Notes under the pieces: model-generated
Databases searched by the model: none
Told to the model about the DNA's origin: nothing
What the model saw: the letters and a program-made list of their open reading frames with translations, nothing else
Program-made: the position numbers and the translations under genes
In this document: positions 43,595 through 53,911 of the stretch, one piece after another
Position numbering within the stretch: position 1 is the first letter of the stretch
Layout of the letters: each line of letters opens with the position of its first letter
Source: Leucothrix pacifica
GTDB lineage: Bacteria; Pseudomonadota; Gammaproteobacteria; Thiotrichales; Thiotrichaceae
Reading direction: 5' to 3'
Assembly (NCBI RefSeq): GCF_003172875.1
Contig: NZ_QGKM01000069.1
Span: 1-64,000 of the forward strand
Length of the DNA stretch: 64,000 nucleotides

Positions 43595-44203
43595 CTAAGC
43601 CCCGGACTTTTCTCCCCGTTTGAATCGCCACAACCGCTCCGTTAACAAAATAAATGTCAGGAGGGCGTAAATGAGCGGTTCTGTAGTGTCAGCTTTTACC
43701 AGCCACCAAAAGTGTACCACGCCGAATATGACTGCAGGATAAACGAGCATGTGAAGCACTTTCCAGCGCCTTCCCAGTTGTCTCATTTTGTTGCGGGTAG
43801 ACGTGATGGCAAGCGGGATAAGAAACAAAAACGCAGTCATACCAAACAAGATAAACGGGCGATCCCAGACGTCTGAATAAACACTGGATAGGTTAAATCC
43901 TTGTTCAAACCACAGATAACACAGTAGGTGTAGTGAGGCATAATAAAACGTAAACAGCCCCATCATCCGTCGCAGCTGAACCAGTTGAATCCAGTTTAAG
44001 AGTCGCCTTAGTGGGGATAGCAGTAGTGTTAACAGTAATATTCTGAGTGCCCAATCCCCGAGAGTATGAAGAATATATTCAATTGGGTTTGCCCCTAGGG
44101 TGTTTAACCATAGACCTGCGATTAGCCATATCGTAGGAGCAAGCAGTAATAGAAACAGTATTGGCTTGAGGATGTTATTAAAAGTGGTCGCCTTAAGCTG
44201 CAT
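43595..44203 (-). CDS. msrQ: MsrQ, heme b membrane subunit of the MsrPQ repair system
   Basis: 202 residues, six membrane helices. Passes electrons from the quinone or flavin pool to periplasmic MsrP. Features are WALRILLLTLLLSPLRRLL, RRMMGLFTFYYASLHLLCYL (heme histidine), LLFLIPLAITSTRNKMRQLG and WKVLHMLVYPAVIFGVVHFW. It begins 10 bases after the msrP stop. Confidence 0.94.
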   Translation of the reverse strand: MQLKATTFNNILKPILFLLLLAPTIWLIAGLWLNTLGANPIEYILHTLGDWALRILLLTLLLSPLRRLLNWIQLVQLRRMMGLFTFYYASLHLLCYLWFEQGFNLSSVYSDVWDRPFILFGMTAFLFLIPLAITSTRNKMRQLGRRWKVLHMLVYPAVIFGVVHFWWLVKADTTEPLIYALLTFILLTERLWRFKRGEKSGA

Positions 44204-44213
44204 TATAATAAGC

Positions 44214-45140
44214 TCAGAAGTATCGTTTCAGGTCCATGCCAGCGTATAGCTCAGCGACTTCCTCAGCATAACCGTTAAACATCAAGGTGTCTCGTTTCAT
44301 AAACTCACCAATCCGGCGCTCTTTACTTTGGCTCCAGCGGGGGTGGGGTACTTCGGGGTTTACATTGGAGTAAAAGCCATATTCTTCCGGACTAAATTGT
44401 TGCCAGGAATTGAACGGTTGGGTCTCGGTAAAGCTAATGCGCGCGATGCTTTTGATGCTTTTGAAGCCGTACTTCCAGGGAATCACTAAGCGAAGTGGTG
44501 CGCCATTCTGGTTCAGGAGATCCTTTCCATACAATCCGGTCGACAGGATTGTCAGTGGATGCATGGCTTCATCCATCCTAAGCCCTTCAACATATGGCCA
44601 TTCCAACATGTCGCTTCTTTGGCCACGCATCGCATCCGGATCATAGACCGTTTCAAAACGCACATACTTCGCATTACTGTTAGGTTGTACGCGTTTGATC
44701 AGGTCGGCAAGTGTGAATCCCATCCATGGAATAACCATGGACCAGCCTTCAACACAGCGTAAACGGTAGATTCGCTCTTCGATGGTGACTGGTTTTAGCA
44801 GATCTTCCAGTGCGTAGGTGCCCGGCTTGTCACATTCCCCATCAATGTCTACTGTCCACGGCGTTGTTTGCAGCTCGTGCGCGTATTCTGATGGGTCAGT
44901 CTTCTTGGTGCCGAATTCATAGAAGTTGCAATAGCTGGTGATATCTTTGAACGAGGTTGGCTTTTCGTCGGTGGAAAAAGATTTCTTAGTGGATTGGCTA
45001 AATAATGGTTGGATTGCCATGCCTGTTGTGGCGATAATTCCCAAACCAGCTGCCGTTTTCATGAACTGACGCCTGTTCTTATAGATATTGTAGTCAGTAA
45101 TGTCGTTTTCTGTAATGTCGGGCTTCTTAAAGAGTGGCAT
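44214..45140 (-). CDS. msrP: MsrP, periplasmic methionine sulfoxide reductase catalytic subunit
   Basis: 308 residues. Molybdopterin enzyme that repairs oxidised methionine in periplasmic proteins. A twin-arginine signal is seen in NRRQFMKTAAGLGIIATTGM (about residues 22-41). The cofactor cysteine lies in YRLRCVEGWSMVIPWMGF. Other signatures are GKDLLNQNGAPLRLVIPWKY and the C-terminal RWSQSKERRIGEFMKRDT. It leads msrQ and is divergent from the YkgJ-like gene. Confidence 0.96.
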   Translation of the reverse strand: MPLFKKPDITENDITDYNIYKNRRQFMKTAAGLGIIATTGMAIQPLFSQSTKKSFSTDEKPTSFKDITSYCNFYEFGTKKTDPSEYAHELQTTPWTVDIDGECDKPGTYALEDLLKPVTIEERIYRLRCVEGWSMVIPWMGFTLADLIKRVQPNSNAKYVRFETVYDPDAMRGQRSDMLEWPYVEGLRMDEAMHPLTILSTGLYGKDLLNQNGAPLRLVIPWKYGFKSIKSIARISFTETQPFNSWQQFSPEEYGFYSNVNPEVPHPRWSQSKERRIGEFMKRDTLMFNGYAEEVAELYAGMDLKRYF

Positions 45141-45269
45141 TTGTTTCTCCCGAGTATAGTAGAACCGGCGTCTGATAGTGACGTCCCCCCAGTAAGCAGA
45201 CTATACTGTGATGTTAATTTACTCAGGCTTAAGTAGTTCTGATTATTATTCTTAAACTAGAGTTATTCT

Positions 45270-45557
45270 ATGTCTTCTAAATTCGTTAGAACCATAACCT
45301 CAATCCTTCCTGTACATAAAAACCGTACAGGCAGTTGTAGTGGTTGTGGTGCTTGTTGCAAGCTGCCAGTGCGTTGCGTGTTTCTGACAACTGATAATGA
45401 TGGCTTGTTCCGTTGTTCTATTTATAAATACCGACCACCTAACTGTCGAAAGTTTCCCCGAACACCTTCGCAGCTAAAGTTGGTTGAAGGTGAATGCACC
45501 TACACATTCACCTCAATCAGTCCGGATAGGATAGGAAAAGCCATCCCGCGGGGTTAG
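45270..45557 (+). CDS. Cys-rich YkgJ-like metal-binding protein
   Basis: 95 residues. SCSGCGACCKLPVRCVF and FRCSIYKYRPPNCRKFPRTP form the CxxCxxCC...C...C pattern of the YkgJ/CxxCxxCC zinc- or iron-binding family. Cytosolic; biochemical role unknown. The last 4 bases overlap the convergent lspA stop. No clear Shine-Dalgarno is seen; AAACTAGAG is weak. Confidence 0.75.
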   Translation: MSSKFVRTITSILPVHKNRTGSCSGCGACCKLPVRCVFLTTDNDGLFRCSIYKYRPPNCRKFPRTPSQLKLVEGECTYTFTSISPDRIGKAIPRG

Positions 45558-46054
45558 TTTGTGGTGCTAGCTTCTTCTTTTTCCGGGAAGAAGCTGATCA
45601 CGACTAATAATATAGCACCTATAGTAATCGCTATATCCGCAATATTAAATATTGCAAAGTGGCCGTTATTCAGGAAAAAGAGATCAAAATTGACGTAAAA
45701 ATCAATAAAATCAGTCACTCTTCCGCTTAACAGACGATCAATGCCGTTACCAAAGGCGCCGCCGAGGACTAAAGATAAGGCGATAGCAGTCCAGCGTTCA
45801 CTGCGGTCTAGCTTCTTCAGCCAATAAAGGATATAGACACTAACGGCAAAGGAAAGCACAACGAAAAACCAGCGTTGCCACCCCCCCTGATCACCTAAGA
45901 AGCTAAAAGCGGCACCATAGTTGTAGGCTAGTGTCATGTTGAGGTGAGGTATAACAGCATTTGGCACCCCCTCCTCAAGATTGGCGACGGCCATCCATTT
46001 GCTGAGTTGATCCAGAATAACTATAACGATGGATACCCATACCCACTTAAGCAT
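45554..46054 (-). CDS. lspA: Lipoprotein signal peptidase
   Basis: 166 residues from the ATG at 46052-46054; an earlier in-frame start (46075) would overlap ileS by 29 bases. Inner-membrane aspartyl protease that cuts prolipoproteins. Four helices, with [25 protein letters not shown] and the two catalytic aspartates in [18 protein letters not shown] and [11 protein letters not shown]. Overlaps the ileS stop by 8 bases, the conserved ileS-lspA pair. It would process the lipoproteins in this window. Confidence 0.95.
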   Translation of the reverse strand: MLKWVWVSIVIVILDQLSKWMAVANLEEGVPNAVIPHLNMTLAYNYGAAFSFLGDQGGWQRWFFVVLSFAVSVYILYWLKKLDRSERWTAIALSLVLGGAFGNGIDRLLSGRVTDFIDFYVNFDLFFLNNGHFAIFNIADIAITIGAILLVVISFFPEKEEASTTN

Positions 46055-48878
46055 AATGGCGAACCTCGCCATCACCGCTTACGTTGCTGACACAACGACC
46101 GCATAACTCGGGGTGGTTGCTGTCAACGCCAACGTCGGGTTGATGGTGCCAGCAGCGCGTGCATTTATCATCGCTGGATGCTTCCGAATGAATCCATGTT
46201 GATGCCAGCTCTGCAACGGGGGTAGTTCCTTCAGGTGCGGTATCCGCTTCTATGATGGTTGCGCCTGAAGTAATCAGTACAAAGCGAAGCTCAGTGCCCA
46301 GTTTTTTGATGGTAGCTAAGGTTTCGCCACTGCTATAAACAGTAACGCTGGCATCCAACGAGGAGCCAATCAATTTTTCGCTACGCAAGGTTTCCAGCTG
46401 CTTACTGACGGCTTCGCGTACCTTAAAGATAGTCGCCCACTCATCGTTGTTGAGTAGATCATTATGACTCATGGCAAACAGTTTATCAGACCAAACACTA
46501 AACTGCGCGTAGGGTAGTGCTTTATCGTCAGCATCCTTCGGCATCTCTTTCCAGATCTCCTCCGCCGTGAACGTGAGGATTGGCGTCATCCAACGTACCA
46601 GTGCGTGAAGGATTAAATAAGCTGCGGACTGTGCTGAACGGCGAGCGGTTGAGTCTGCTTGCATGGTGTACTGGCGGTCCTTAGTGATGTCCAGGAACAA
46701 ACTACCCATTTCAATGGAACAGAAGTGGAGCATTTCCTGGTAAACCAAATGAAACTGCATGTCTGCATAGGCTTTGGTGATACGCGTCTGTACGTCATTT
46801 GCCTTGGCAACCGCCCAGCGGTCAAGTGGCAACATATCATCTGCGGCTAACAAGTCTGTCTCTGGATTGAAATCATTCAGATTTGATAGCAAGTAACGCG
46901 ATGTATTGCGGATGCGTCGGTAAGCATCAGCCGTTCGGTTAATGATTTCATTAGAAACAGTAATTTCACGGCTGTAATCAGAAGAGGATACCCACAAGCG
47001 CAGGATGTCCGCTCCAAGCTTGTTGATTACATTTTGTGGTGCAATGGTGTTACCGATCGACTTGGACATTTTCTTGCCCTTCGCATCCACCGTAAAGCCA
47101 TGTGTTAACACATTTTTGTATGGTGGTGTTTCGTTCATTGCCATCGAAGTCAATAATGATGACTGGAACCATCCACGGTGTTGGTCTGACCCTTCCAGAT
47201 ACATATCCGCGGGGAAAGATAACTCCACACGGGTGCGCAATACTGATTCATGCGTAGTGCCTGAGTCAAACCAAACATCCAGAGTGTCCATGGCTTTGAC
47301 ATAGTCATCTGCATCATCACCAATCAGTTCTTTTGCATCAACACTGTGCCAGTACTCGATGCCTTCTTTTTCCATACCCAGAGCAACCTTCTCCATAATC
47401 TCTAAGGTGTCAGGGTGAAGTTCTTGAGTGTCTTTATGTGTAAACAAAGAAATTGGCACACCCCAGAAACGCTGACGGGAAATACACCAGTCGGGACGGG
47501 TTTCGATCATATTGTAGATTCGGTCAATCCCCCAGGCAGGAATCCACTCTACTTCTTTGATCGCTTTGAGGGTTGCCTGACGCAGACCTTGCTTTTCCAT
47601 GCTGATAAACCACTGAGGCGTAGCACGGAAAATGATCGGTGTCTTATGACGCCAGCAATGTGGGTAACTGTGACGGATTTTCTGGGTATTGAGTAGTTGC
47701 CCGTTATCAGTTAACAACTCGATGATAGCTTTGTTTGCCTGATAAACATCGAGTCCTGCAAAGAGCGGCGTGTCTGGCAGGAATTTACCGTCATTTCCAA
47801 CCGGATTGTAGACCTCGATACCGTACTTTTGGCCGACGATATAGTCGTCTGTACCGTGAGCGGGTGCGGTATGAACAGCACCTGTGCCACCTTCTGTCGT
47901 CACGTGATCACCACAAATGATGGGTAATTCACGTTCATAGAAAGGGTGCTGCAGCAGAACATTCTCCAGATCTTTACCAGTACATTCTCCAACAACTTCG
48001 GTGTTCTCCAGCTCATAACGCTCAAGCGCACTTTGCTGTAAGGTAGGTTCAAGAATCAGGTAGCCACGCTCAGTCTTCACCAGATTGTAAGTGAAATCAG
48101 GGTGTACCGTGACTGCCACACTGGCAGGCAGTGTCCATGGGGTCGTTGTCCAGATTACGGCAGAGATCTCATCCGGCGTCTCGATGCCAAACGTTGCGGC
48201 TACTGCTGCGGTATCAATCACGCGATACTTAACGTCAACCGTTGGTGAGGTCTTATCTTCATACTCCACCTCAGCCTCAGCCAATGATGAGCCACAATCT
48301 AAGCACCAATTAACTGGTTTCTCTCCTTTAAGAAGATGCCCTTTTTTGATGATTTTAGCGAGAGAGCGAACGATGTTGGCTTCAGTATGAAAGTTCATCG
48401 TTAGGTATGGGTTTTCCCAGTCACCTAAAACGCCCATACGTTTGAAGTCTTCACGCTGCCCATCGATCTGGCCTTGTGCGAATTCACGGCATAGTTGGCG
48501 GAATTTTTTAGCATCAACGTTGACACCTACTTTTCCAACTTTCTGCTCCACTTTCTGTTCAATAGGTAAACCATGACAATCCCAGCCAGGAACATAGGCT
48601 GCATCAAAGCCCGCCAGGTTCTTGCTTTTGGTAATCATGTCTTTCAGGATTTTATTCACCGCATGACCAATGTGCAGGTCACCGTTAGCATAAGGAGGGC
48701 CATCGTGCAGAACGTATTTAGGGCGTCCGGCAGCATGTGCCCGCATTGCTTGGTAGAGACCATCGTCTGCCCAGCCTTTAAGCATATCGGGCTCACGCTT
48801 CGCCAGATTGCCGCGCATCGGAAAATCCGTGCTAGGTAGGTTTAGCGTCGCTTTATAGTCGATTGTATTGTCTGTCAC
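46047..48878 (-). CDS. ileS: Isoleucyl-tRNA synthetase
   Basis: 943 residues, class Ia. HIGH-type motif in [14 protein letters not shown] (about residues 63-76), the KMSKS motif in [13 protein letters not shown] (about 608), and a C-terminal zinc finger [12 protein letters not shown] plus [10 protein letters not shown]. The editing domain contains [20 protein letters not shown]. Cytosolic. Operon with lspA. No T-box or obvious leader is seen upstream. Confidence 0.97.
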   Translation of the reverse strand: MTDNTIDYKATLNLPSTDFPMRGNLAKREPDMLKGWADDGLYQAMRAHAAGRPKYVLHDGPPYANGDLHIGHAVNKILKDMITKSKNLAGFDAAYVPGWDCHGLPIEQKVEQKVGKVGVNVDAKKFRQLCREFAQGQIDGQREDFKRMGVLGDWENPYLTMNFHTEANIVRSLAKIIKKGHLLKGEKPVNWCLDCGSSLAEAEVEYEDKTSPTVDVKYRVIDTAAVAATFGIETPDEISAVIWTTTPWTLPASVAVTVHPDFTYNLVKTERGYLILEPTLQQSALERYELENTEVVGECTGKDLENVLLQHPFYERELPIICGDHVTTEGGTGAVHTAPAHGTDDYIVGQKYGIEVYNPVGNDGKFLPDTPLFAGLDVYQANKAIIELLTDNGQLLNTQKIRHSYPHCWRHKTPIIFRATPQWFISMEKQGLRQATLKAIKEVEWIPAWGIDRIYNMIETRPDWCISRQRFWGVPISLFTHKDTQELHPDTLEIMEKVALGMEKEGIEYWHSVDAKELIGDDADDYVKAMDTLDVWFDSGTTHESVLRTRVELSFPADMYLEGSDQHRGWFQSSLLTSMAMNETPPYKNVLTHGFTVDAKGKKMSKSIGNTIAPQNVINKLGADILRLWVSSSDYSREITVSNEIINRTADAYRRIRNTSRYLLSNLNDFNPETDLLAADDMLPLDRWAVAKANDVQTRITKAYADMQFHLVYQEMLHFCSIEMGSLFLDITKDRQYTMQADSTARRSAQSAAYLILHALVRWMTPILTFTAEEIWKEMPKDADDKALPYAQFSVWSDKLFAMSHNDLLNNDEWATIFKVREAVSKQLETLRSEKLIGSSLDASVTVYSSGETLATIKKLGTELRFVLITSGATIIEADTAPEGTTPVAELASTWIHSEASSDDKCTRCWHHQPDVGVDSNHPELCGRCVSNVSGDGEVRHYA

Positions 48879-49171
48879 CGTGTTTTACCTGAATGAGCTT
48901 TTTATGAACGGTGGAGAATATCAAGTTTTTCATTAAAAACCGATAGCTATTGCATCATTGGGGTAGTACGAGGCGATTTTTTTCGCAATTACTTGTTAAT
49001 GGTCGTTTTTTTTGGATAGAAGGGCTAATTGCTGTGTGTCATCAGGGGGTAGACATTGTCAGAATATAGGTAGAGAAATGGATGTCAGGACGATATTCAA
49101 ACTCATAGAGACTAGATCTTTAATAATTAACAAGACTAGTGAGAAATAATCAAAATAAAAAGGAATTTGTT

Positions 49172-49636
49172 ATGTCTATTTCGCAATATAAAAAAGCAAT
49201 GTTCATGACTACACTCATGTCAGCGACGTTTGTATTTAATGTGGCTTGCGTACGTGCTGCCAGTTCGACCAGTAACGCAAATCACGTTGAAACCATGTCA
49301 TCGCAGCCAAAGCCAATCGCTGGGAGAAATCGTCGTCGTAGTGATGTTCACCAGCCTTCTATGTCTTATCCCAGAGCAAAAACAGACTATCTGAATGTGT
49401 CGATTGGCACTAGTAAGCTTCGTATAAATGTATTGGCTAATGATAGTGGCCTGAACCTGCGGTTAAGTGGTGTGAATAATCGTTCGGCCAAAGGAGGGAG
49501 GGTGTATGTCAAAAATAATAAAATCTTATATATCCCACCAAAAGGTTACGAGGGACGCGATAGTTTTTGGTACACAGTTATCGACCGGAGTGGACGACGT
49601 CATTCAGCTAAAGTCATAGTCTGTATTTGCTCGTAA
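49172..49636 (+). CDS. Secreted single Ig-like domain protein
   Basis: 154 residues from the ATG at 49172, after AAGGAATTTGTT. Signal peptide to about residue 30 (VRAASS). A linker rich in Arg/Ser precedes one Ig-like (cadherin-like, tandem-95 style) domain at about 70-150: INVLANDSGLNLRLSGVNN, KGGRVYVKNNKILYIPPKGY and DSFWYTVIDRSGRRHSAKVI. The C-terminus VCICS holds two cysteines. The domain is a close relative of the repeats in the next gene (KGGR and FWY shared), so the two likely came from one ancestor. Function unknown; a secreted or surface subunit is inferred. Confidence 0.72.
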   Translation: MSISQYKKAMFMTTLMSATFVFNVACVRAASSTSNANHVETMSSQPKPIAGRNRRRSDVHQPSMSYPRAKTDYLNVSIGTSKLRINVLANDSGLNLRLSGVNNRSAKGGRVYVKNNKILYIPPKGYEGRDSFWYTVIDRSGRRHSAKVIVCICS

Positions 49637-49848
49637 GGATGAACGTATGAAATGAACGGTAGTGATATGGTGATGATCCGATATGCGTAGTGTAAAAAGC
49701 CGATAAGTGGAAGTAATCGATCGTCGGTCAGTTGAGATAATAGGACTATTAGTGCGTGTAACTAATAATCGTGGTCCCGACAAAGGATCGTCAGGATATT
49801 AACCAATGGTGGGTGTCTGGCTCACCAGGTTGTAATAGGAAAAACAAT

Positions 49849-51645
49849 ATGACCTCCCCAATAAGAATCAAGTCACACTCCCGCTTCAAACGTCCTCTTA
49901 TCGCATGCTCGTTGATGGTGCTTTCTGCTCAGGCCACTGCTGCTCCAACAGCGAACCCTGATGCTTACTCGGTCGCTCCCGGCCAGAGTATCACCATTAC
50001 GCCATTAGATAACGATTTAGGTAATGGGTTGTTTATCGAAGCGGTAGATCAGCCAGCTCCTTTTGGTACGGGTACAACGACTTTTACTTCTAACTCAATC
50101 ACTTACACCGCACCAGCTGGTTTTACCAGTACGGAATTCTGGTACGGTATTAAAGACGCTAACGGCGACATCACCAGTGCGCCCATCACCGTCACAGCTG
50201 CTGGTTCACTTGAGGTGCCTCAGGCATATGCTGATTCTGCAAGTACCACAAAAGGTCAGCCAGTAACTGTAGATGTTCTCGCAAATGATACCGGTACAGG
50301 TCTTTTCATCGAAGTGGTTGATCAGCCCGCACCATATGGTACCGGTTCTTCTGCCATTGTGAACAATAAAGTTGTTTACACGCCGCCTGCAGGCTTTGTT
50401 GGTACGACTAGTTTTTACTACGGTATCAAAAATGCTGATGGTCTAATTACCAGTGCTGAGCTTACGATTACCGTCTCTGAGCCAACCGTATCATCACCAT
50501 GGCCAACTGCTGGCCAGGACAGAGCAAGCACAAGTCCGGGTGAGTTCATTGTTATTGATCCATTATGGAACGATACCGGAGATGATTTACGGGTAACAGA
50601 CGTTAATGCAATAACGACTCAAGGTAGCTCAGTAAAAATCCAGAACAATAAACTAACGTATACGCCTGCTAGCTGGGCTAAGGGCGAGGATGAGTTCTGG
50701 TATGTTATCACTGACAGTCAGGGCCGTACTAATGCAGCGCGCGTTATTGTCACGGTTGCACATGCTGTTGATATCGGAGCGTGGCCTACTGCGGGGGCTG
50801 ATAATTATGATATCGTCAAAAACTCAAGCGATAATGTACTGAATATTTTCAGTAACGATACTGGTTCAGGTCTTGAGTTTGAGAAGTTATATGACTGGAC
50901 TCAAAAAGGTGGAAGAACCTACGATAATGGTGGCTCAGTAAGATATACGCCTCCTGCTGGTTTCACCGGTGTTGATGAGTTCTGGTATGCCATGAAGGAT
51001 GTTCATGGTCGTACCAACGCTGCAAAAGTTACTTTGAATGTTACAGCACCTACCAGCGGCCCAAATAATGAGCCAGATGCAGTTGAAGATGCTTTGTCTG
51101 CCTTTATCAATGGCTCTGAAATGACATTGGATATTGTTTCAAATGATACTGATCCTGATGGCGATAGCTTGACAGTGATTGATGTACAGACCGCCCGCTA
51201 CGGTTCGGTTCGTCTGACTGCAGGTGGCGTTGTTCGTTATACACCACCAAGTACGCCTCAAAGTGATGCTTTCGAATACACCATTTCCGATGGAAATGGT
51301 GGAACTGCTTCTGCGGTTGCAACGATTAGTGTGACAGACCCTGATGATGATAATGATAGTTTTCCATCCATTACGGGTGAAGCGATTACAGTATCTCCGG
51401 GTGAAACGGTCGTAATCAGAGTGCTTGAGAATGACTTTGATGCCGATGGTGACACGTTGGTATTGGATCAGGTCACCAGTGGCTCACAAGGTTCAACGAC
51501 GAAAGTTGCCGACAATAACGGTGTTCTGACGTGGGTAGAATACACTGCCTTGCCTGATGCTTCTGGCACGGATGAGTTCTACTATGGTGTCCATGATGGT
51601 CGTGGTAAGAATGGTTCTGGTAAGGTGTCAATTACCTTCCGTTAA
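49849..51645 (+). CDS. Secreted protein of six tandem Ig-like repeats
   Basis: 598 residues from the ATG at 49849, chosen for AGGAAAAACAAT; an earlier in-frame start (49771) has no signal peptide. Signal peptide to about residue 32 (ATAAPTA). Six repeats of about 90-95 residues follow, each with a ND(T/L/F) turn, a Y-T-P-P-A-G-type turn and a D-E-F-W-Y-like strand. Repeats 1-4 lack a calcium loop; 5 and 6 have NDTDPDGDSL and NDFDADGDTL loops, the usual DxDGD type. No anchor, protease or enzyme domain is seen. Adhesin, matrix or filament role is inferred; no secretion tail recognised. Ends at a strong terminator. Confidence 0.78.
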   Translation: MTSPIRIKSHSRFKRPLIACSLMVLSAQATAAPTANPDAYSVAPGQSITITPLDNDLGNGLFIEAVDQPAPFGTGTTTFTSNSITYTAPAGFTSTEFWYGIKDANGDITSAPITVTAAGSLEVPQAYADSASTTKGQPVTVDVLANDTGTGLFIEVVDQPAPYGTGSSAIVNNKVVYTPPAGFVGTTSFYYGIKNADGLITSAELTITVSEPTVSSPWPTAGQDRASTSPGEFIVIDPLWNDTGDDLRVTDVNAITTQGSSVKIQNNKLTYTPASWAKGEDEFWYVITDSQGRTNAARVIVTVAHAVDIGAWPTAGADNYDIVKNSSDNVLNIFSNDTGSGLEFEKLYDWTQKGGRTYDNGGSVRYTPPAGFTGVDEFWYAMKDVHGRTNAAKVTLNVTAPTSGPNNEPDAVEDALSAFINGSEMTLDIVSNDTDPDGDSLTVIDVQTARYGSVRLTAGGVVRYTPPSTPQSDAFEYTISDGNGGTASAVATISVTDPDDDNDSFPSITGEAITVSPGETVVIRVLENDFDADGDTLVLDQVTSGSQGSTTKVADNNGVLTWVEYTALPDASGTDEFYYGVHDGRGKNGSGKVSITFR

Positions 51646-51668
51646 TCACTCGAATCATTGCTAAGCAG

Positions 51669-51715
51669 AAGGCCGCCAAGCTATCCGGATTCATTCGGGT
51701 AGAGGCGGCCTTTTT
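51669..51715 (+). terminator. Rho-independent terminator of the Ig-repeat gene
   Basis: AAGGCCGCC (51669-51677) pairs with GGCGGCCTT (51704-51712) followed by more T. An inner stem CTATCC.../GGGTAG strengthens it. Confidence 0.93.
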
Positions 51716-51799
51716 GCGTGCTACGAATTAATCTAACTATGTTATTATTTGCCAGATACATAAGGCTTGTTCGAAGGTTAATTTGGGGAATGAATGTAA

Positions 51800-52375
51800 A
51801 TGAGTGGATCAGTAAGAAAAAAACGTAAACGTAGCTGGTTGCGATTGTTCACTGAATTATTAGTTATTGTCGGTATTGTCTTTGCCGCTCGCTTCTGGAT
51901 GCAGCGAGACTTGCCATCGGGGCAAGCGCCTAATTTCCAGGCGGTACTGATGGACGGCAAGGTTGTGAATCTTGAGGATTACAGGGGAGAACCGGTATTG
52001 CTGCACTTCTGGGCCAGCTGGTGCAAATTCTGCAAAATGACTGAAGGGTCTATTACGGGCGTACAGAAGGATTGGAATGTATTGAGTGTTGCATTTAAGT
52101 CCGGAGATAAAAAAGAAGTCGCTGAATACATAAAAGAAAGAGACCTCGACTCATGGAATGTCATTCCTGACAGCGACGGACGACTGGCTGAGTTGTTTGG
52201 TGTGCAGGCTGTACCGGCAAGTTACATCATCGATGGTAAAGGGGCGATCCGTGTCAAAGAGGTTGGTTTGACAACGGGGTGGGGGTTGAGAGTCAGACTC
52301 TGGTATGCAAAAAACGTGTCTAGTTTGTCGGCTCTGGTTGGTTTGAAATCTGCTGAAGCTGCTTCCGGTGGTTAA
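51800..52375 (+). CDS. Membrane-anchored thioredoxin-like protein (ScsD/TlpA type)
   Basis: 191 residues. A single N-terminal membrane helix (about 14-30, after a Lys/Arg-rich start) anchors a periplasmic thioredoxin domain. WASWCKFCKMTEG contains the CxxC redox pair (CKFC, about residues 75-78), and the cis-proline loop is GVQAVPASYIIDG. Reduced-disulfide exchange in the periplasm is expected; the partner is unknown. It is upstream of birA and partly overlaps the longest birA frame. Confidence 0.87.
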   Translation: MSGSVRKKRKRSWLRLFTELLVIVGIVFAARFWMQRDLPSGQAPNFQAVLMDGKVVNLEDYRGEPVLLHFWASWCKFCKMTEGSITGVQKDWNVLSVAFKSGDKKEVAEYIKERDLDSWNVIPDSDGRLAELFGVQAVPASYIIDGKGAIRVKEVGLTTGWGLRVRLWYAKNVSSLSALVGLKSAEAASGG

Positions 52376-52397
52376 TACGCTCAAAGACTTCACATCT

Positions 52398-53156
52398 ATG
52401 CACTACAAACTAAATGCAAACAGATTAAGTCAAGGTTGCCAGCAACCTTGGGCGGATATTCGTGTATTCGATACGGTTGACTCCACGAGTAACTGGGTAA
52501 AGTCTCAGCAACAGTCTCCGTTGGTCTGTTTGGCGGATCAACAAACAGCCGGACGTGGTCGTCATGGCCAGCTGTGGGATTCAAGCAGTGATGAGAATAT
52601 TTATCTCTCATTTGGTTGGGAATTTGACGAGCCGCCTGCACATCTTGGCTTGTTGGGTTTGTGGATTGGGGTAGTGGTTGCTGAGGTGCTTGAAAAGCAG
52701 GGTATGCAAGGGCACGGGGTAAAGTGGCCAAATGATATTTATTGGCAGCAACAGAAAATGGGTGGCATCCTCATTGAGGCAAGTAATTTGTCCTCCCGTT
52801 TGGTTGTTGGAATTGGCTTAAACGTCAATATGGCTGAGGCATCTGATATTGATCAGCCCTGGACAAGCGTGAGTGAGGCAATGGGTCGGTCTGTTGACCG
52901 TGAACAGTTGCTGATTGCTTTGTTAGATGCGCTTTTTACATCAATGGTGGAGTTCCCACATGTGGCTGTCAAAGAATTTAAGCATCGTTGGAATCTTTGG
53001 GATATCGTCCGTGGTCAACAGGTCACATTTTTTGAGGGTGATGAGCAAGTCAGCGGTATACCGTCAGGTATTGATGACTCAGGTCATTTATTGGTGAAGC
53101 TGGAAAGTGGAGCGATCAACGCATTTAACACCAGTATACGAAAGGTGCGTTGGTGA
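52398..53156 (+). CDS. birA: Biotin-[acetyl-CoA-carboxylase] ligase
   Basis: About 252 residues from the ATG at 52398; a GTG at 52368 is also possible and neither has a clear ribosome binding site. Attaches biotin to the carboxyl carrier protein. FDTVDSTSNWVK, ADQQTAGRGRHGQLWDS (biotin-loop GRGRHG), KWPNDIYWQQQKMGGILIE and GIGLNVNM are the catalytic signatures. The N-terminal repressor HTH of E. coli BirA is missing, so it should not regulate transcription. Overlaps coaX by one base (TGATG). Confidence 0.94.
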   Translation: MHYKLNANRLSQGCQQPWADIRVFDTVDSTSNWVKSQQQSPLVCLADQQTAGRGRHGQLWDSSSDENIYLSFGWEFDEPPAHLGLLGLWIGVVVAEVLEKQGMQGHGVKWPNDIYWQQQKMGGILIEASNLSSRLVVGIGLNVNMAEASDIDQPWTSVSEAMGRSVDREQLLIALLDALFTSMVEFPHVAVKEFKHRWNLWDIVRGQQVTFFEGDEQVSGIPSGIDDSGHLLVKLESGAINAFNTSIRKVRW

Positions 53157-53911
53157 TGGAGCTAGTAGTCGATATGGGTAATAGTCGTCTGAAAGCGGCA
53201 GTATATTCCGACAGCGAATTATCCGATTTTAAATCAATCCCCTACAACAATGAGCCTGCTATAGAGTGCTTAAAAAAACAGTTGTTGGCTTTCCCTGATC
53301 TCACAAAACTGATATTGGTGTCTGTGCTGGGGCAAGGCTTCGAAAGCAGCGTCAGAGGCTATTGTGAGCAGCAAGGTATCAACTTAATTTGGGCAGCCTC
53401 ATCTGAGAATGCTCAAGGTGTTCAAAATAACTATGCTAAGCCGTTAAGTTTAGGTAGTGATCGATTTGTCGCTTTGGTCGGAGCTAAAAAGCTTTTTCCG
53501 AATCAGTATTGTATTGTTGTCGACTGTGGTACCGCAGTAACAGTTGATGCTTTAACATCGGATGGTGTATTTTGCGGTGGGGTTATTATTCCCGGATTGC
53601 AATTATGGGGTGATAGCCTGACCAGTAGGGCAAAGCAGTTGGATGCGCATGAGCTGGATCGGCCTTCAGTGCTTGCAAAAGATACGGCACAGGCAATTGG
53701 TAGCGGTAGTTTGTATGGTTTGGTAGGTGCAGTTGAAGGCTTATGTCAAAGAATTGAGTCTCAACTCAGGACTACTTATGGTGGTGATATTAGTGTTGTC
53801 AGATTGCTATGTGGCGGCGACGCGCACGTCATAGCTAAGCATTCAAGGCTTACTTTTGAGTTAGAGCCACACCTTGTTTTGCTGGGTTTAACGGAATTTT
53901 CTGGAACATAA
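53156..53911 (+). CDS. coaX: Type III pantothenate kinase
   Basis: 251 residues from the ATG at 53156 (upstream GTG and TTG codons lie inside birA). First step of coenzyme A synthesis, in the cytosol. MELVVDMGNSRLKAAVY (phosphate loop), LGSDRFVALVGAKK, VVDCGTAVTVDAL and GGVIIPGLQLWGDSL are typical of CoaX. CoaX commonly follows birA, as here. Start overlaps the birA stop; its own stop overlaps the next start. Confidence 0.94.
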   Translation: MELVVDMGNSRLKAAVYSDSELSDFKSIPYNNEPAIECLKKQLLAFPDLTKLILVSVLGQGFESSVRGYCEQQGINLIWAASSENAQGVQNNYAKPLSLGSDRFVALVGAKKLFPNQYCIVVDCGTAVTVDALTSDGVFCGGVIIPGLQLWGDSLTSRAKQLDAHELDRPSVLAKDTAQAIGSGSLYGLVGAVEGLCQRIESQLRTTYGGDISVVRLLCGGDAHVIAKHSRLTFELEPHLVLLGLTEFSGT

